From Aphanothece cf. minutissima CCALA 015 (GTDB lineage Bacteria; Cyanobacteriota; Cyanobacteriia; PCC-6307; Cyanobiaceae), in the NCBI GenBank assembly GCA_003003925.1, contig PVWP01000002.1, positions 1-64,000 on the forward strand: a stretch of 64,000 nucleotides of DNA, written 5' to 3'. Every line of letters begins with the position of its first letter. Position 1 is the first letter of the stretch. This document shows positions 16,901-25,283 of the stretch, one piece after another. The notes under the pieces are model-generated. The model made no database searches. It was not told where the DNA came from and saw only the letters and a program-made list of their open reading frames with translations. The translations under genes and the position numbers were made by a program.

Positions 16901-18131
16901 TTTCACCTTCGATGATTCCGGCCCGGCCGATGACGAGACACCTGGCATCCCCTCGCCGATCGCCAGGATGGAGCGCCTGATTGCCGAGAACCAGAAGAAC
17001 GCTGAGGTGATCTTCCCCTACATCGGCGGCGAGGAGGTGAACAGCAGCCCCACCCATGCCCATCACCGCTATGTGATCAATTTTGGCGAGCGCGGCGCGG
17101 AAGAGTGCTGGAGAGAGTGGCCGGAGCTGATGGCGATAGTTGAGCGAAAGGTTCAAGGGACGAGGGGTTCACACTCAACAGCGCCATGGTGGCAATTTGA
17201 GAGACTGAGAGCTGATCTGTATTCGGCCATCGCGGACTGGGATCGGGTACTCGCAATAGCATTGACGGCAAATGCGGTTGCCACCACTTGGATGCCGCTA
17301 CCCGCTGTATTTGCGCATAGCCTTGGAGTCCTGACACTTGGTTCGTCATACGGCTTTTCATTGTCGCAATCAAGCCTGCATCGTTTTTGGGCATATTTCA
17401 CTGGTTCATCTATGAAGGATGACCTACGCTATACCCCCTCCGACTGCTTCGAAACCTTCCCCTTCCCCGCCGCTCTGCTCGACGCCAACGCCAACGATCC
17501 AACCCACGAAACCACCCTCCAAAGCCTCGAAGCCATCGGCGGGTGCTATCACCAGTTTCGAGCCGAGCTGATGATCGCCAACAACGAAGGCCTCACCAGC
17601 ACCTACAACCGCTTCCACGATCCCGTGGAAACCAGCCCCGAGCTACACGAGTTGCGCAGGCTCCATGGCGAAATGGATCAGGCGGTGCTGGCCGCCTACG
17701 GCTGGAGTGATGTGTCAACCGCCTGCGGCTTCGGCCTCGATTACCTCGATCTCGAAGACGACATCCAGCTCCCCGAAGACCTACAGCAACGCATCGACGA
17801 CGGCAATCTGTTCTTCTGGGACGCCAACGACGCCCTCGACTTCCAGGGCCAGCTGCAGGCCTACGGCGCCATCACCGGCCGCCGCAAACTCCCCTGGCGC
17901 TACCGCTGGCCCGATGCCGTCCGCGACGACGTGCTGGCTCGCCTACTGGCCCTCAACGCCGAGCGTTATGAAGAGGAGATGGCGCTGGGGTTGCACATCA
18001 AGGGAGGGAAGGCGGCGGCCAAGGCCAGCAAAGCTGTCGGCAGCGCAGTAGGGGGCAAGGGGCGGGGGCGTCCGCCAAAGACTCCGCCACCTGATTCGGG
18101 CCAGACTGTCCAGATCGGACTGGTGCTATGA
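13926..18131 (+). CDS. drmMI: DISARM protein DrmMI, N6-adenine DNA methyltransferase
   Basis: This large methylase (1401 residues) marks host DNA so that DISARM attacks only unmodified phage DNA. The SAM-binding motif I is DPAMGSGAFLVAV (from residue 596) and the catalytic motif IV is NPPF (838-841), which indicates adenine-N6 methylation. The N-terminal half resembles PglX/type IIG-like proteins. The C-terminal third should contain target recognition. The ATG at 13926 has GGAG eight bases upstream. The segment at about 17150-17430 is visibly less GC-rich than the rest of the gene and falls in the probable recognition region, suggesting exchange of specificity. Its stop overlaps the next start (ATGA). 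Confidence 0.88.
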   Translation: MAYGSPGAHTHEQWLGLVQPVGLVVAPAVLTKLELFPNQGTAYLSSRQRQLEALLEEHDNTAGEPIQVVPGFQLLASELLDWGDADLVAASEMSAVPEVVLSEYGETLRPTHGVPKFEGEDLQALVLDLTQLGEWGRNFDEPWNPSGHGWDATPQQRFERLLKETEHPIGLLFNGSELRLLHAPRGESSGWLTMPLEPMAEVAGRPMLGALELLLGVDRLFGGNPEQRLPALLAASRKNQNEVSARLAEQVLEALWELLLGFDAAERLAQESGRTVLGELPRSEKGQKHLYGGLITVLLRLVFLLYAEDEALMPSDSLYGQHYSVSALADRLRQERFEHQGAMVDRRGAWASLLSLFRLVYDGGGADPAYLPARHGELFDPDAYPFLEGREPGSDYGDGILTNLPAVSDDVVEKVLSRLLWLADDSKVAQRLSYRSLDVEQIGSVYEGIMGFTVEAAQGPSVGITYRPPRQKITITVVVDADQLLAVSGSKREKWLDEQAGVALKLPAKVKSELKSATSLAELCLALDKKLSPHTPNGLASGSLILQPTAERRRSGSHYTPRALTEPIVAEAFRPWLERCHHKPTAEQILALKVCDPAMGSGAFLVAVCRYLAGWLVQAWERQGYPEGFRQDWDKDTVARRLIAQRCLYGVDKNPFAVNLAKLSLWLVTLSKEQPFTFVDHALKCGDSLVGYSLAEIEDASEAVQLLLLRERKGTYVQACAELRSSFAEDTLKDDDYDRKWVLLQQQIKATDGLRQAGDLMVAAFFDAARPKERDDKQQVYLAMLSGAFEDEGLQDSVQEIRDRLAAGDKGITPFHWDLEFPEVFGDGRGGFDVLVGNPPFAGKNTIAEGSPAGILDWFKQLHPESHGNADLVAHFFRRCFQLLRPGGSLGLIATNTIAQGDTRSTGLRWICLNGGTIYAARKRYKWPGVAAVVVSVVHLLKGVYAGAKRLELRPVEQITAFLFANGGHEDPKQLAANAGKSFQGSIVLGMGFTFDDSGPADDETPGIPSPIARMERLIAENQKNAEVIFPYIGGEEVNSSPTHAHHRYVINFGERGAEECWREWPELMAIVERKVQGTRGSHSTAPWWQFERLRADLYSAIADWDRVLAIALTANAVATTWMPLPAVFAHSLGVLTLGSSYGFSLSQSSLHRFWAYFTGSSMKDDLRYTPSDCFETFPFPAALLDANANDPTHETTLQSLEAIGGCYHQFRAELMIANNEGLTSTYNRFHDPVETSPELHELRRLHGEMDQAVLAAYGWSDVSTACGFGLDYLDLEDDIQLPEDLQQRIDDGNLFFWDANDALDFQGQLQAYGAITGRRKLPWRYRWPDAVRDDVLARLLALNAERYEEEMALGLHIKGGKAAAKASKAVGSAVGGKGRGRPPKTPPPDSGQTVQIGLVL

Positions 18132-18439
18132 GCCTCGCCCTCGCCCAGCCACAGCTCGATGCCATCGCCGACGCCTGCCGGCGCCACCAAGTGCTGCGCA
18201 TGCATCTGTTCGGCTCGGCACTGCGCGACGACTTCGACCCCACCCGCAGCGACCTGGATCTGCTCGTGGAGTTCCAGCCGATCGAGCCTGGCGCCCTTGT
18301 GCAGGCCTACTTCGGTCTGGAGCAGCAACTGGCCTCGATCACCGGCAAGCCGGTGGACCTTGTGATGGCCGATGCCGTGCGCAACCCCTACGTAAGCCGC
18401 GACATCGAGGCGTCGAAGCAGCTGATCTATGAAGCGTGA
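18128..18439 (+). CDS. mntA: MNT-type nucleotidyltransferase antitoxin
   Basis: MntA proteins AMPylate and silence HEPN toxins. The 103 residues have the minimal nucleotidyltransferase signature: Gly29-Ser30 followed by Asp42 and Asp44 (SDLDLLVEF). The ATG overlaps the drmMI stop by four bases and its end overlaps hepT by 11 bp, so all three are likely cotranslated. Direct attachment to a DISARM methylase gene is unusual. Confidence 0.88.
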   Translation: MSLALAQPQLDAIADACRRHQVLRMHLFGSALRDDFDPTRSDLDLLVEFQPIEPGALVQAYFGLEQQLASITGKPVDLVMADAVRNPYVSRDIEASKQLIYEA

Positions 18440-18785
18440 TCCTCGGGCCTTCCTCAGCGATGTGATCGAGGCTGGTCACGCCATCCAGCAGGCCGTCGCT
18501 GACATCAACCTCGATGGTTACAGCAACAGCCGCCTGATTCGATCGTCGGTTGAGCGGGAGTTCACGATCATCGGTGAGGCGCTCAATCAGCTCTCTCAGC
18601 GAGATGTTGATCTATTTTCCCAGATTCATGAGGCACCACAGATCATCAGCTTTCGAAACAAGCTCAACCACGAGTATGCCATCATCAACGACCAACTGGT
18701 CTGGGGCGTCATCCAGATCAACCTGCCTGCTCTTCTCAAGCAGTGCACCCAGCTCCTGAGCGATCTCGAGGGTGAGACCAGCTGA
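18429..18785 (+). CDS. hepT: HEPN ribonuclease toxin (DUF86/HepT)
   Basis: The 118 residues form an all-helical HEPN protein with the catalytic R-x4-H-x-Y motif at Arg76, His81 and Tyr83 (RNKLNHEY). In the known family the Tyr is the residue AMPylated by MntA. It overlaps mntA and ends 3 bp before the DUF262 gene, forming part of a tight run of genes behind drmMI. Confidence 0.9.
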   Translation: MKRDPRAFLSDVIEAGHAIQQAVADINLDGYSNSRLIRSSVEREFTIIGEALNQLSQRDVDLFSQIHEAPQIISFRNKLNHEYAIINDQLVWGVIQINLPALLKQCTQLLSDLEGETS

Positions 18786-18788
18786 TCT

Positions 18789-20516
18789 ATGGCCAAAGCA
18801 GAAGCCACCGTCGAAGAACTGGTCAGCAAGATTGAGCGCGGTGAGTTGCGCCTGCCCGAGATGCAGCGCCGCTACGTCTGGCGATCCACCCGTGTGCGCG
18901 ATCTGCTCGATTCTCTCTATCGCGGCTATCCCTCCGGTGCCATCCTGATCTGGGAAACCGATGAGCCGGTCCCGGAGCAGAACTTTGCTGTTGGCCAACA
19001 GGACAATCCCTACGCCAAAACCCAGCTCCTGCTCGACGGTCAGCAACGGCTCACATCCCTCTCGGCTGTGATCCGGGGCGAACCTGTGCAGGTGAATGGT
19101 CGGGTCCGGCCCATCGAGCTGCTGTTCAACCTCGACCATCCGGATCAGCTCAGTGTGGTCACCGAGGTGGACGACAACACCACCGATGCCATCGATGAGG
19201 CAGCCGAGGCAGGCGACGACGGAGAAGAACCCATCGAGGAGGAAGCCGACGCCTCAGACGACGAGCTGCAGAAGCGCTTCGATCGCATGACCTTCGTGGT
19301 CTCCACCCGCAAGCTCGAGCAGCTGCCCCAATGGGTGAAGGTCAGCGAGGTGTTCAAGGTCGACAGTGACGCACCTTTTCTTCAGCGGGCTGGCGTCACA
19401 GGATTTGACGATGAGCGCTACCAGAAGTACAGCCAGCGCCTGGCCCGTCTGCGCGGCATCCGCAAGTACGTCTACCGAATGGATGTGCTGGAGCGCAGCC
19501 TCTCCTACGACGAAGTGACAGAGATCTTCGTGCGGGTCAACTCCCTTGGTGCCAAGCTGCGCAGCTCCGATCTCGCCCTCGCCCAGATCACCGCCAAGTG
19601 GCGCGGCTCCCTGCAGGTCTTCCAGGCCTACCAGGCCGACTGCACCAGGATCGGTTTCGAACTGGATTTAGGGATCCACCTCAAGAACCTGGTGGCCCAT
19701 GCGACAGGCCAGTCCCGCTTCCTCACCGTGGCCAATCTCCGGCTCGAGCAGCTGCGCAGCGGCTGGGACGATGGCTGCCGCGGCCTCGATTTCGCCCTCA
19801 ACCTGCTCCGCAGCAACGCCGGCATCACCAGTCCGGCGCTTCTGGCCTCGCCGTTTCTGGTGATCAGCCTCGGCTTCTACGGTGCCCAGCGCCGCTACGC
19901 GCTCAGCGCCGATGAGGCCGCTGGCCTTGCTCGCTGGGTGCTGCTCGCCAATGCCAAGGGCCGTTACAGCCGCGGCTCCAGCGAAACCCTGCTCGACCAG
20001 GACCTCAAGACCATGCGCGATGGCGGCGGCTACGTCGAACTGCTGGAGCGTCTGCGCACCCAGGTGGGCCGGCTCGACATCACTCCCGAGGAACTGGCAG
20101 GGCGCAGCCAGCGCAGTTCACTGTTCAAGACCATGTTCCTCGCCTTCCAGCAGGCCGGCGCCCGCGACTGGCAGAGTCAGCTGGCCATCGCCCTGAGCCA
20201 TGTGGGCAGTGCCCACCAGCTGCAGTTCCACCACATCTTCCCCAAGGCCCTGCTCAGGCAGCACGGCTATGGCACCGGCGAGATCGACGACATCGCCAAC
20301 CTCGCCTTCATCGGTGGACGTTCCAACCGCCGCATCAGCGACAGGCCCCCCGCCACCTACATCCCGGAGCTGGTCGCCTCTAACGTCGACCAGGCCTTCA
20401 GGAGCCAGTGCATCCCCATCGATCCAGCCCTGCTTGCTCTGGAGCGCTATCGCACCTTCATGGCGGAGCGGCGGCGGCTGATCGCCGAGAGGCTCAACAT
20501 ATTCCTATCACCATAA
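18789..20516 (+). CDS. DUF262/HNH protein, GmrSD-like nuclease
   Basis: The 575 residues start with a DUF262 (ParB-like) domain whose nucleotide-hydrolysis motif DGQQR lies at 83-87. An acidic insert rich in Glu and Asp follows at about 130-160. The protein ends with a DUF1524-like HNH nuclease, HHIFPKALL at 481-489 and a downstream Asn-rich stretch. GmrSD and SspE-type relatives restrict modified phage DNA. Gap to hepT is 3 bp. As a second nuclease with its own specificity in the DISARM operon, it may widen the target range. Its stop marks the change to A+T-rich DNA. Confidence 0.82.
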   Translation: MAKAEATVEELVSKIERGELRLPEMQRRYVWRSTRVRDLLDSLYRGYPSGAILIWETDEPVPEQNFAVGQQDNPYAKTQLLLDGQQRLTSLSAVIRGEPVQVNGRVRPIELLFNLDHPDQLSVVTEVDDNTTDAIDEAAEAGDDGEEPIEEEADASDDELQKRFDRMTFVVSTRKLEQLPQWVKVSEVFKVDSDAPFLQRAGVTGFDDERYQKYSQRLARLRGIRKYVYRMDVLERSLSYDEVTEIFVRVNSLGAKLRSSDLALAQITAKWRGSLQVFQAYQADCTRIGFELDLGIHLKNLVAHATGQSRFLTVANLRLEQLRSGWDDGCRGLDFALNLLRSNAGITSPALLASPFLVISLGFYGAQRRYALSADEAAGLARWVLLANAKGRYSRGSSETLLDQDLKTMRDGGGYVELLERLRTQVGRLDITPEELAGRSQRSSLFKTMFLAFQQAGARDWQSQLAIALSHVGSAHQLQFHHIFPKALLRQHGYGTGEIDDIANLAFIGGRSNRRISDRPPATYIPELVASNVDQAFRSQCIPIDPALLALERYRTFMAERRRLIAERLNIFLSP

Positions 20517-20790
20517 CCTCTTGATATGGTGATTCACTGAATGGTTCTCTTATGACACTTCTTTAGTGGTGACTCGATTGCTTAGGCTGTGTATAGACTT
20601 CGAAAATATTGATGAACATCATGCCAATTAGGTGTGTCGTTCTTGGTGTGTATAGGCAAAATATCTTCAATGGGTTTCTCGTCAATCCCAGTCTCTTCGA
20701 GATTGGGTACTCTCTGTCCGATGCGCTGCCTTTAGGTCCACCAAGCCAAGGGTGGGGAGGGTGTAAGCTTGAATTCTCAGATTCACGTCA

Positions 20791-23241
20791 ATGCACGATC
20801 GCTTTCGAAAGCTACTTGCTGACTCCAGTGAGGCTGCCTCAGAAGCAGAAGCCAAAATCTCCTGCACTGCCTTGTGGCGCATAATGATCCAACATGTCTC
20901 GATAGCTTTGCTCGAGCTAATTGTTGAGTATCGTAGGGCCCGGAATTATGTTCCAGTCTTCAACCAAATCCCTGTGGCTGACATGCTTCAGCCATCTGAC
21001 GGCACCACCTGTCGTGTGATATCAGAGTTACTTCGAGTCTATGAGCTTGAATGTGTTCCTCGCTCAAGTGAAGAGTTTTATAGAGTAAGTCAAAACCGAT
21101 CTCTGCCATGTTGGGAACTTCTGGAGAAAGGGCAGCGGCACAATGCTGAAAATCTTCTGATTGCAATGTCCGCGAGAAGGAATGATGACATTCTTGGACA
21201 TGGCCTGCCTTCAAATCTAAACATAGATGCCGAGGTGTCGGCATTGAACTTTCTTTTCAATTGTTTTGATAAATCAAAACTCATCCCTTCGGCAGATATC
21301 GACGGGAGCCTCTTCCTGGTCCAGGATGGTGATCGAAGATACGTATTGAAGTTGCTCCGTATGCATGATGGTAACTTAAGTGTCTATAGAAGGATCAAAA
21401 GACTATCTACGTCCAAGTGTGCGGTAGAGGTGCAAGTAGAGCTTGGTATGCGCGCAAAAAGGAAAGATAAATATACTGTTGACTTCTCTCTGGAAAGCAA
21501 TCAAAGCTCTTTGGGCTCAAAGAGTTACTTAATGGAATCAATTAATGGCTGGAATCCCCTTATACTAATTCCCCAGCGAGAGACTGAAAGCTTTGCTGGT
21601 CGAGAGCACGAGTTTGGAGAAATATTGGATTGGCTCAATGATATCGACTCTCGTGCCTGCATGATCTATGGTGATGGTGGGATAGGGAAGACAACATTCA
21701 TTCTTGAATTATTGCATCGACTTCTCGAAGGAGCTGCGGAGACTGATTACAAACCCGAAATTGTTACCTTCTTTACTGCTAAGCGTACACGTTGGGGTAT
21801 TCATGGCTTGCAGATAATTGACTCATCTAGTCCAGCCCTTGACGACTTATCGCGAGAAATTCTTATGTCTCTTGAAGGCTCTGGTCTTCAAAAGGACTGG
21901 TATATCCGATCAGGCAAGGAGTTAATTGAAAAGCTTGCAACTCATTTGCAAGTCGAATACGGAATTCATCGAAAGGATCATCTAATAATTCTTGATAATA
22001 CGGAAACTCTTGCTTCTAATCCGGATGAGGTTGAGCGGCTGTCAAGAGAAATGCGAATTCTTTCGCAAAAGCTTGGAAGGTTAATTGTAACATCGCGGCG
22101 AAGAGAGAAGCTTGAGGCACGTCATATCGAAATGCCCCCATTATCTGAAGACGAGTCAATTGATCTGCTTAGAAGAAGAGCTGCTGAGCTTCGTATTGAG
22201 TCAATGATGCAAGCTGGTCTTCCAAGACTTAGAAAGGTTGCTAGATCATGTGGTCTTAAGCCGCTAATTCTTGAAGTGTTTATTCAGGCAGTTAAATCTT
22301 CGTTGAATGGCTCGATAGATGATGCGCAAGCGCGTGTTGTTCGAATGCAAAGGCAGGACCTGGGTGAATTCTTGTATACTGATGCATGGGAGCGAATTAA
22401 TCCTGAGATGAAGCACTTGCTTCTTCTGATGACTCGAGTAGGGGAAGTCCATGATCAAGCGTCTCTTAATCTTTGCTGCGACGAAGTTGGTCTGTCATCC
22501 ATCGAGGCATATGATGCTTTGGAAGAAAGTAAAGGAATCGCGCGTATAGATACATATGATAAATCAATACAGATTGTTTTTTCTGGACAATTCATGGACT
22601 TCACAAAAGACCGAACAATTCTCCTCGATGGCACTAAGGTGCCTAGTCCGACAACTGTTGGTAGGATTTCTAGGCGCTACAGTCAGTTTATAACAAACGC
22701 TACAACGCAAATCGCGGATCGAATCCAGCGGGCATTTAGGCACCCATATGCCAAAGCTGCGTATCATGCTTATGCTGAAGGCCGTTACACTGATTGCGAA
22801 GACCTCTACAAGCAAGCACTAATTGAAGATCCGGACAATGCCTGGCTCTATGATAGATATGCATATTTACTTATGGCTAAACTTGGTAGGCTTGATGGTG
22901 CGCATGCATTGTCAAAGCATGCTATAGCCTTATGTAAGGACGACCCAGACATCTGGTTTACGTGTGGAATGATTGAAAGAAAGCTTGGTCTTATGAATGA
23001 AGCATTCACTTCAATATCTAATGCTGAGGCGTTTGGAAAGCCAAAGCACCTCTGCCATCTCCAGAAATGCTTTGCTGCAATGAATGCTTCTCCCCCTCAA
23101 TTGCCGCTCGCGAAAACCGAATACCGTCGTGCTGAGGAAGCGAGGCCAAAGGATGATCCATATTGGTATAAGTTTGACGATGAGTTGACTTATGCTAGGC
23201 AATGGCTTACCCGACTGGATCAGAGAAATAGAAACTTTTGA
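20791..23241 (+). CDS. STAND NTPase with TPR repeats and a possible N-terminal HEPN domain
   Basis: The 816 residues have a STAND/NB-ARC ATPase core: Walker A GDGGIGKTT (294-302), Walker B LIILDNTE (398-405) and LIVTSRR (431-437). TPR-like repeats follow at about 730-800 (AYHAYAEGRYTDCEDLYKQAL). The first 250 residues match no domain I can name. They are mostly helical and contain Arg130-x6-His137 (RNDDILGH), which fits the HEPN ribonuclease motif R-x4-6-H. Known STAND sensors recognise phage proteins and then trigger an effector. The gene is markedly A+T-rich compared with its neighbours, so it was acquired separately. The 274 bp before it hold no convincing gene. ATG 20884 is an alternative start. 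Confidence 0.75.
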   Translation: MHDRFRKLLADSSEAASEAEAKISCTALWRIMIQHVSIALLELIVEYRRARNYVPVFNQIPVADMLQPSDGTTCRVISELLRVYELECVPRSSEEFYRVSQNRSLPCWELLEKGQRHNAENLLIAMSARRNDDILGHGLPSNLNIDAEVSALNFLFNCFDKSKLIPSADIDGSLFLVQDGDRRYVLKLLRMHDGNLSVYRRIKRLSTSKCAVEVQVELGMRAKRKDKYTVDFSLESNQSSLGSKSYLMESINGWNPLILIPQRETESFAGREHEFGEILDWLNDIDSRACMIYGDGGIGKTTFILELLHRLLEGAAETDYKPEIVTFFTAKRTRWGIHGLQIIDSSSPALDDLSREILMSLEGSGLQKDWYIRSGKELIEKLATHLQVEYGIHRKDHLIILDNTETLASNPDEVERLSREMRILSQKLGRLIVTSRRREKLEARHIEMPPLSEDESIDLLRRRAAELRIESMMQAGLPRLRKVARSCGLKPLILEVFIQAVKSSLNGSIDDAQARVVRMQRQDLGEFLYTDAWERINPEMKHLLLLMTRVGEVHDQASLNLCCDEVGLSSIEAYDALEESKGIARIDTYDKSIQIVFSGQFMDFTKDRTILLDGTKVPSPTTVGRISRRYSQFITNATTQIADRIQRAFRHPYAKAAYHAYAEGRYTDCEDLYKQALIEDPDNAWLYDRYAYLLMAKLGRLDGAHALSKHAIALCKDDPDIWFTCGMIERKLGLMNEAFTSISNAEAFGKPKHLCHLQKCFAAMNASPPQLPLAKTEYRRAEEARPKDDPYWYKFDDELTYARQWLTRLDQRNRNF

Positions 23242-23804
23242 TCTAGGGATTATCGAGTTGCCATGGGTCTTTTCTTTGTGATGTATGGCCATGGCAGACG
23301 AGGTGACACCTCATATTTGACCGGACGTCTCACCTAAAGCCATAGGGCAAGAGCTCATAAGCTCAGGCCAAGATGTGCGTCACGGGTGTTCGATGTGCGC
23401 TCGCGTCTTTGTCTCTTGCAGAGGCTCAATCCGGTGCCCGCTTACAACCAGCCGGCGGCAGATACCTGCTTCGGCACGCTGGGTTTCTACAGCGAGCATG
23501 CCAGCCGGAGATCGGCCTTGGCAAAGGGTCCAGTCCTGCTTTCCGCAACCCTGGATGCAGTTGGACATACCGCCGATCGCCGTGAGTTTGGGCAGCGTTG
23601 CTCCAGCGTCTCACTGGAGGGTCCGCTTTGCCTTTGGCCTCACCCGCAGATCCAGTCTCGTTCTCCGCTTTGGGACAACCTCATCTCGGTGCCACGCCGA
23701 AACAACTCAGGATCGGCCGCCATGAATTCTTATAGCGGCTCTTGATGTGATGGCACGAATCTTCGATCAACGTGGAGTGCCTTGACTAATGTCATGTTTT
23801 CGGC
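23242..23804. other. Gene-free stretch behind the STAND gene
   Basis: No credible gene is seen in these 563 bp. The short frames present are mutually overlapping, have no family features and lack ribosome-binding sites. Base composition shifts gradually from the A+T-rich island back toward the GC-rich chromosome. A small perfect inverted repeat, GAGGTG-A-CACCTC, lies at 23300-23312 without a T-run. The stretch may be the scar of a decayed element or the junction of the acquired segment. Confidence 0.5.
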
Positions 23805-25142
23805 TCATCTCGAAGATTCAGGAGCCAGCCGTCCTGCCAGGCCCTCCGGCACCCGGAAGATCTCCCTCCGGCCGTCCTTGCCAGGAATCAGCAGCCCACG
23901 GGCCGCCAGTTTCTGCAGATCACTGCGGGCGGTCTGATGGCTCACCCCATGGCTGTTCTGGTGGGACAGCACCGAATAGCGGAAACCTGAATGCCGCAGG
24001 GCGTGGCGCAGCAGCGCCAGCTGGCGGTGATTCAGCCCTTCCATCCCCTCCAGCCGCCGCTGCAGGGCCCCCACCTCATCGGCCTTGCGTTCCAAGTAGG
24101 CGTGCAGGCTGCTGATGGCCTGCTGGATCACCTTCACCTGCGCCAGCAGAAAATAGGTGAGGTCGTTTTCGTCGCTCTCGCTGAGCAGAAACGAACGCTC
24201 GTACTGTCCCCGGGCCTTGTTGATCACCGAGGAGATCGAGAGGAATTCAAACAGCCCGTAGCCCTGATGCAGCATCGCCCAGTAGAAGAGCGCCCTTGCC
24301 GTGCGGCCATTGCCATCGCAGAAGGGATGGTCGTAGGCCAGCCAGAAGTGCAGGGCGATGGCCCGCACCACCGGGTGGATGAACACCTTCGGGGTCTCGC
24401 CGTTGGCAAAGCGGCAGAGCGACTCCAGCCGCATGGGAAGCTCCTCGGCCGGGGGTGGGACATGGAACACCGTGTCGTAGGCGTCATCCACCACCACCTC
24501 CTCACCGGCTGGGCGCAGCCGCCCGGCATCGGCAGGGTCATCCAGCGTGTCTTCGCTCACCAGCTGGTGCAGATCCAGCACCAGCTGGGGCGTCAACGTC
24601 TGTTCCCGCAGCTCCCGGATGCGCTGCATCGTCAGGAAGTTGTTGAGGATCATCCGCTCGGAGCGGTCCCGGGGCGGGCGGCGGCTGCGGATCATCGCCT
24701 TGGCCACATCCCGTGTCGTGGCAGCGCCTTCCATCTGCGAGGAGGTGATCGCTTCCTCCATCAGCGAGCTCAGCAGGAAGCGATCCCGGCTCGAGCGGGT
24801 GGTGATGGCATAGGGAGACACCACGTTGGCACCGGCCTGCCGATCGATCTGATGCAGCGCCTGGAGCAGCGCAGGCGGCTGCGAGAACCAGAAGGCACCG
24901 CCATCACTGGCCTGCAGCGGCAGGGGAGTGGGACGGCGGGAAAGCTTCTCCGCCAGCCACCACTGCTCATGGCTCAGCCCCTCCGGGGCCGGGCGATGGC
25001 GCAGCTCATCCCAGTGCAGGTAAGGATCCCCTGCCGTCTCGGAGGCCAGGCGGGAGAGCAGCGGCATCACCTCCTGCAACCCGCCGCAGCGCTCCAGCAG
25101 CTCCTTCAGGGGAGGGGGCCTGCGTGGCAGCCGGGTGGGCAA
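23805..25142 (-). CDS. Fic family AMP-transferase with inhibitory motif and winged helix
   Basis: Fic proteins transfer AMP or related groups to target proteins. The 445 residues have the active-site motif HPFCDGNGRTAR at 272-283, and the self-inhibitory helix motif S134-x3-E138-G139 lies before it (class II Fic). A C-terminal winged helix-turn-helix follows at about 370-440 (SHQTARSDLQKLAARGLL). The start is TTG at 25140-25142; an in-frame stop lies nine codons upstream, so no longer start is possible. It is antisense to the DISARM genes and diverges from drmA across 141 bp. This probably gives drmA-drmB-drmC their own promoter. Confidence 0.85.
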   Translation of the reverse strand: MPTRLPRRPPPLKELLERCGGLQEVMPLLSRLASETAGDPYLHWDELRHRPAPEGLSHEQWWLAEKLSRRPTPLPLQASDGGAFWFSQPPALLQALHQIDRQAGANVVSPYAITTRSSRDRFLLSSLMEEAITSSQMEGAATTRDVAKAMIRSRRPPRDRSERMILNNFLTMQRIRELREQTLTPQLVLDLHQLVSEDTLDDPADAGRLRPAGEEVVVDDAYDTVFHVPPPAEELPMRLESLCRFANGETPKVFIHPVVRAIALHFWLAYDHPFCDGNGRTARALFYWAMLHQGYGLFEFLSISSVINKARGQYERSFLLSESDENDLTYFLLAQVKVIQQAISSLHAYLERKADEVGALQRRLEGMEGLNHRQLALLRHALRHSGFRYSVLSHQNSHGVSHQTARSDLQKLAARGLLIPGKDGRREIFRVPEGLAGRLAPESSR

Positions 25143-25283
25143 GGGATGACGAACTTCAAATCTGGCTTAAGTTAGAACATGGTTTGACGCCAGCGAGTGG
25201 GGGGTGGCACTGCCTGTCTGACGCCCTCGTCTTTCGCGCGCACTCCCGCAGCGGAATCCCTGGGCGACTGCGAAACTGCGTCG

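Noticed and set aside
20609..20884. Short open frame of 91 codons before the STAND gene
   Set aside because: It overlaps the STAND start in another frame, has no family features or ribosome-binding site, and its codon use resembles non-coding AT-rich DNA.
23373..23745. Several overlapping short frames that could be a transposase remnant
   Set aside because: No catalytic motif, no terminal repeats and no consistent frame were seen; kept only as a gene-free stretch.
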